In this document: positions 15,327 to 18,104 of the stretch, piece by piece | Layout: every line of letters begins with the position of its first letter | How positions within the stretch are numbered: position 1 is the first letter of the stretch | Assembly: GCA_036940085.1 (NCBI GenBank) | Contig: JALLBK010000631.1 | Span: 1 to 18,104, forward strand | Length of the DNA: 18,104 nucleotides | Origin: Discostella pseudostelligera | Taxonomy: Eukaryota; Bacillariophyta; Thalassiosirophyceae; Thalassiosirales; Thalassiosiraceae | Direction of reading: 5' to 3' | The notes under the pieces: model-generated | The model's input: the letters and a program-made list of their open reading frames with translations, nothing else | What the model was told of the DNA's origin: nothing | The model's database searches: none | Program-made: the position numbers and the translations under genes

Positions 15327-18104
15327 TTATGGCATTCTATTAGCGCAAAAATTAGCAGCGCAAGCCATATATCTCTTGCCGTTCCACAACACAGACGTTT
15401 GAGTGCATGATCCTCCTACACGAGGCCGTAGGGTCAGTTGGCAAACATCGTCTTTCTGTGTAGCAGTGAAGTTGAATTGATTTCGAATTTCGACGACACT
15501 CTCCAGGTGAGGGACTTGCGACATAATTCGAAGAGCTACCGCCTCGGAAGCAATTCTCAACCATAGATATTCAATAACAATTGCATCGGCAATCATGACA
15601 TCGTTGTTCCATTGGGATAAAGTAGTTTCGTGCACTTCGATATCGTTCGCAACACAAAGTAAATCACCGATTGATGCAGTGATGGAACGAACTAACCGGA
15701 CAAACTCAGCAAGGCCGCAGATGTACGCACGAAGCTTTTTTGATTTGATGATGATTTCTCGATCTACGGCGGACTGGTTGTTTGCTAAACTATCCATCAT
15801 CTTGCTGCCTTTTTGCATATCATGTTCTACAGCAATGATGACGCGTTTCCATAATCCAACAAGCCTACCAAACTCATGTCCGAGTTCGCTGCGTATTATT
15901 GTCTCTAGGTCCCCTTTCGAGTCTGTGTTTTGGTGAGCTGCGGCCTCTTCAAATGAACTGAAATCGCCAAAACCTTCATCGAAATCATCCGCATTGCCGA
16001 CGTCTTCCACCATCATATCATCATCCGGTACATCGGAGTGACTTGAGCTCGGTGCTTTCTCTGCATGAGCGCTTACCTCGGCATTCCCCAAGGTTGTATC
16101 AATGTGTAAGTGAGACTCGAACTGGTTGCTTTCTTGAATAGCTGGTTTAGAGACTCCGTATTTAGGCAACTCATCAGCGCCATCGTGATGTTCGACTTCC
16201 GGAAAACCGTCAAACCGACCAAAATCCTGTTCTTCGATATTGTGTAGTCCATTCATGACGAGCTCTAACGAGGCGAGCTGATCGCCGACATCGTGCACAT
16301 CATCCTTAAAAACTACTTGAAAAGACTCGAGCTGGCCGAAACTCTCATCATCCTTCGTTTCACATTCATCGGCAGCATCGACGCGACCGTCAACATCGCA
16401 AAATATGACTTCATCAGCAGAAGTGGAGATGGACTGCACATGTAACGGTGGTATTGCGCCTGAAACACCGAACTCATCACTGCCATTCAAAGTATTAGCA
16501 CCGGTATTCATAATTTGCGCATGATTCCCATTGTGAAAGGCTTCTCCGTTGATATCGACACTTGGCTCCAAATTTTGATGATTGCTATCTGAAGCGGAGT
16601 TTCTGTTAATAGGCATGTTCTCCTCTAGACCATCACAATTGCCAACGCCTACTGTTGAAGGCACACCATTGGTATCTGACCATGATAGCAGCATGTTGTT
16701 TGAATTCGCAAGTGGATGAAACAACGAACTCTCATTTATTGTATTTGCATTCGCGTCATCAATGGTGATGAAGTTGTTATCATCGAGGTTGCACTTTTCC
16801 GTTACACTCTCAAAGTCACCGAAATCGTCATTGCCATCTATGATTTCATCGACCAATGCACCAGCAGCATTATACGAATCTCTGTTATCCGCTGAAAATG
16901 GTGGGAGCACTATTGGGTCCAAACTCGGCAGGGGTGCATCCTGTGCCTCTCCAAACGCATCAAATACGGAAGGTACACCGTTGCGAGTGGCGTCGTCCCC
17001 TCCATTCTTTCCAAATTTGCCATCGTCAGATTTTGCATAAGGCACTTCAACATCCTCGTCGGTCATTTCCTGAACATTTTCACTGACATCAATGAGGAAA
17101 TAATTTCCCTCCTCTACTTCTGAAACACACTTGTTTCCTTCGGCAGCGGCAATGCCATCGTAATCAGCAAGAACACACATGTGCCCTGATAATGCAACCC
17201 CGCTTTCATCCCCAGTCATTGTGGCGGCATAGAATGATCCAAGTGGAGGCAACGGCGCATCCTCTACATCAATTAATCCATCAAATGCGGAGGATAGATT
17301 GTATTGTTTATTGCCGCTGTTGTTGGCCGTGGTACTAGTTGCGATGTCATTGCATGATGAAATCTCCTCCCATTTCTTGCCCACTTCATCCTGGTTTCTT
17401 TCTACTGAATCAGGAGCTTCGAAGGTGGAAAACGAAACATCATCCTCGAATTCTTCTGCGGCTGGAGCTACCATGTTCGATTTTGTACCACTAGCATTGC
17501 CATCGTCATAAAAAGCTTTTAGTGCCCCATATCCCACCTGCATCGTAGTTTCGACATCCACGGCAGACGGAGGGGGGGCGACTACTTCAAAGTCACCAAA
17601 TCCATCTAAATCCTCTTCTTCATCACACTGATCATTAATTTCTTTATCGTTGACCTCATCGTTCACGTCATCATCATCGGTGTGAACAACGCTATCGGCT
17701 ACAACAATGTCATCCATGTTGTGATGCAAGTCCCTATTCGCAATTATTACATCGGCACTGCATTCTTCTTTCCTTTCACTGTCACCTCCGAAATTGCCAT
17801 CCATGTCGTCATCGTCGTACTCTGTCTCATTCGACAATAATTGTTGATCATTTACATTGTTGTGGGTGACAAATTTATCCTCATAATCTGCAGCATGATC
17901 ATGAAAGTCACCCTGAAGATCGGCATGTTTAGTTTGGGTGGGAACTGATGAAGAAGTAGTGGTAGTATCCTCAAAGCTGCCAAACACCTCATCCTCTTCA
18001 TCCTCCATATTGAGAGATTCTACATTCCCATTCTCCTCCTGCGGCACCTCTTCTAAATTTTCCACCGGTACATCCCCTCCCCCGCTTCTATCTCCTCCTC
18101 CACC
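15327..18104 (-). CDS. Gamma-synergin-like clathrin-adaptor accessory protein, 5' partial
   Basis: 925 codons are visible and the frame stays open to the right edge, so the start may lie outside; the first in-frame ATG inside is at 18008. The long acidic disordered region carries many short motifs of the type that bind the AP-1 gamma-ear and GGA-ear: FGSFED, GFGDFEVV, DFGDFESV, DFGRFDGF and GFGDFSSFEE. The C-terminal 230 residues are helical (IIRSELGHEFGRLVGLWKRV onward). They end in CQLTLRPRVGG, then VLWNGKRYMACAANFCANRM, which resembles the synergin C-terminal domain (Cys-x-Leu...Leu, a W-G-Y strand, then ANxxANxx). A role in clathrin/AP-1 traffic at the trans-Golgi is inferred from this. 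Two copies of an FD...DAPLPxL motif (near 17260-17290 and 16930-16970) are internal repeats. No intron was seen. Confidence 0.65.
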   Translation of the reverse strand, partial: GGGGDRSGGGDVPVENLEEVPQEENGNVESLNMEDEEDEVFGSFEDTTTTSSSVPTQTKHADLQGDFHDHAADYEDKFVTHNNVNDQQLLSNETEYDDDDMDGNFGGDSERKEECSADVIIANRDLHHNMDDIVVADSVVHTDDDDVNDEVNDKEINDQCDEEEDLDGFGDFEVVAPPPSAVDVETTMQVGYGALKAFYDDGNASGTKSNMVAPAAEEFEDDVSFSTFEAPDSVERNQDEVGKKWEEISSCNDIATSTTANNSGNKQYNLSSAFDGLIDVEDAPLPPLGSFYAATMTGDESGVALSGHMCVLADYDGIAAAEGNKCVSEVEEGNYFLIDVSENVQEMTDEDVEVPYAKSDDGKFGKNGGDDATRNGVPSVFDAFGEAQDAPLPSLDPIVLPPFSADNRDSYNAAGALVDEIIDGNDDFGDFESVTEKCNLDDNNFITIDDANANTINESSLFHPLANSNNMLLSWSDTNGVPSTVGVGNCDGLEENMPINRNSASDSNHQNLEPSVDINGEAFHNGNHAQIMNTGANTLNGSDEFGVSGAIPPLHVQSISTSADEVIFCDVDGRVDAADECETKDDESFGQLESFQVVFKDDVHDVGDQLASLELVMNGLHNIEEQDFGRFDGFPEVEHHDGADELPKYGVSKPAIQESNQFESHLHIDTTLGNAEVSAHAEKAPSSSHSDVPDDDMMVEDVGNADDFDEGFGDFSSFEEAAAHQNTDSKGDLETIIRSELGHEFGRLVGLWKRVIIAVEHDMQKGSKMMDSLANNQSAVDREIIIKSKKLRAYICGLAEFVRLVRSITASIGDLLCVANDIEVHETTLSQWNNDVMIADAIVIEYLWLRIASEAVALRIMSQVPHLESVVEIRNQFNFTATQKDDVCQLTLRPRVGGSCTQTSVLWNGKRYMACAANFCANRMP

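Overview
The window reads as nuclear DNA of a photosynthetic stramenopile, most likely a diatom. Genes are dense, carry short GT-AG introns and lie on both strands. Two products (a glutathione S-transferase and Mg-protoporphyrin IX methyltransferase) begin with a signal peptide whose cleavage site is followed by F-S-P. That is the 'ASAFAP'-type bipartite presequence of secondary red-lineage plastids. No rRNA, tRNA, transposon, virus or CRISPR was recognised.

Layout. Nine genes are seen: (1) plastid-type GST, + strand, 84-1048; (2) a large acidic coiled-coil protein of unknown function, +, 1597-5375, four exons; (3) ChlM chlorophyll-biosynthesis methyltransferase, +, 5913-6798; (4) an eIF4E-family cap-binding protein, -, 7363-8548, whose first exon lies 538 bases from the second; (5) Nse4, kleisin of the SMC5/6 complex, +, 8962-10473; (6) an Mpv17/PMP22-family membrane protein, -, 10759-11565; (7) a Cys-rich protein ending in a UBA domain, -, 11919-13565; (8) a METTL24-like (Methyltransf_24) protein with a membrane anchor, +, 14061-15178; (9) a gamma-synergin-like protein with repeated DFGDF motifs, -, 15327 to beyond the right edge. 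The genes do not form a pathway; this is ordinary gene-dense nuclear sequence. Exon joins were worked out by hand from frame, splice consensus and family motifs.

The least expected signals are in the intergenic DNA. An identical 13-mer, TTCCCGCCATTTT or its complement, occurs four times in two clusters, upstream of genes 2 and 3. Palindromic CACGTG boxes occur as pairs 22-30 bases apart in three different intergenic regions. A perfect CRE (TGACGTCA) sits in a 9-bp inverted repeat upstream of the Mpv17-family gene. Genes 2 and 7 are the best candidates for undescribed proteins. I saw no convincing new multi-gene system.
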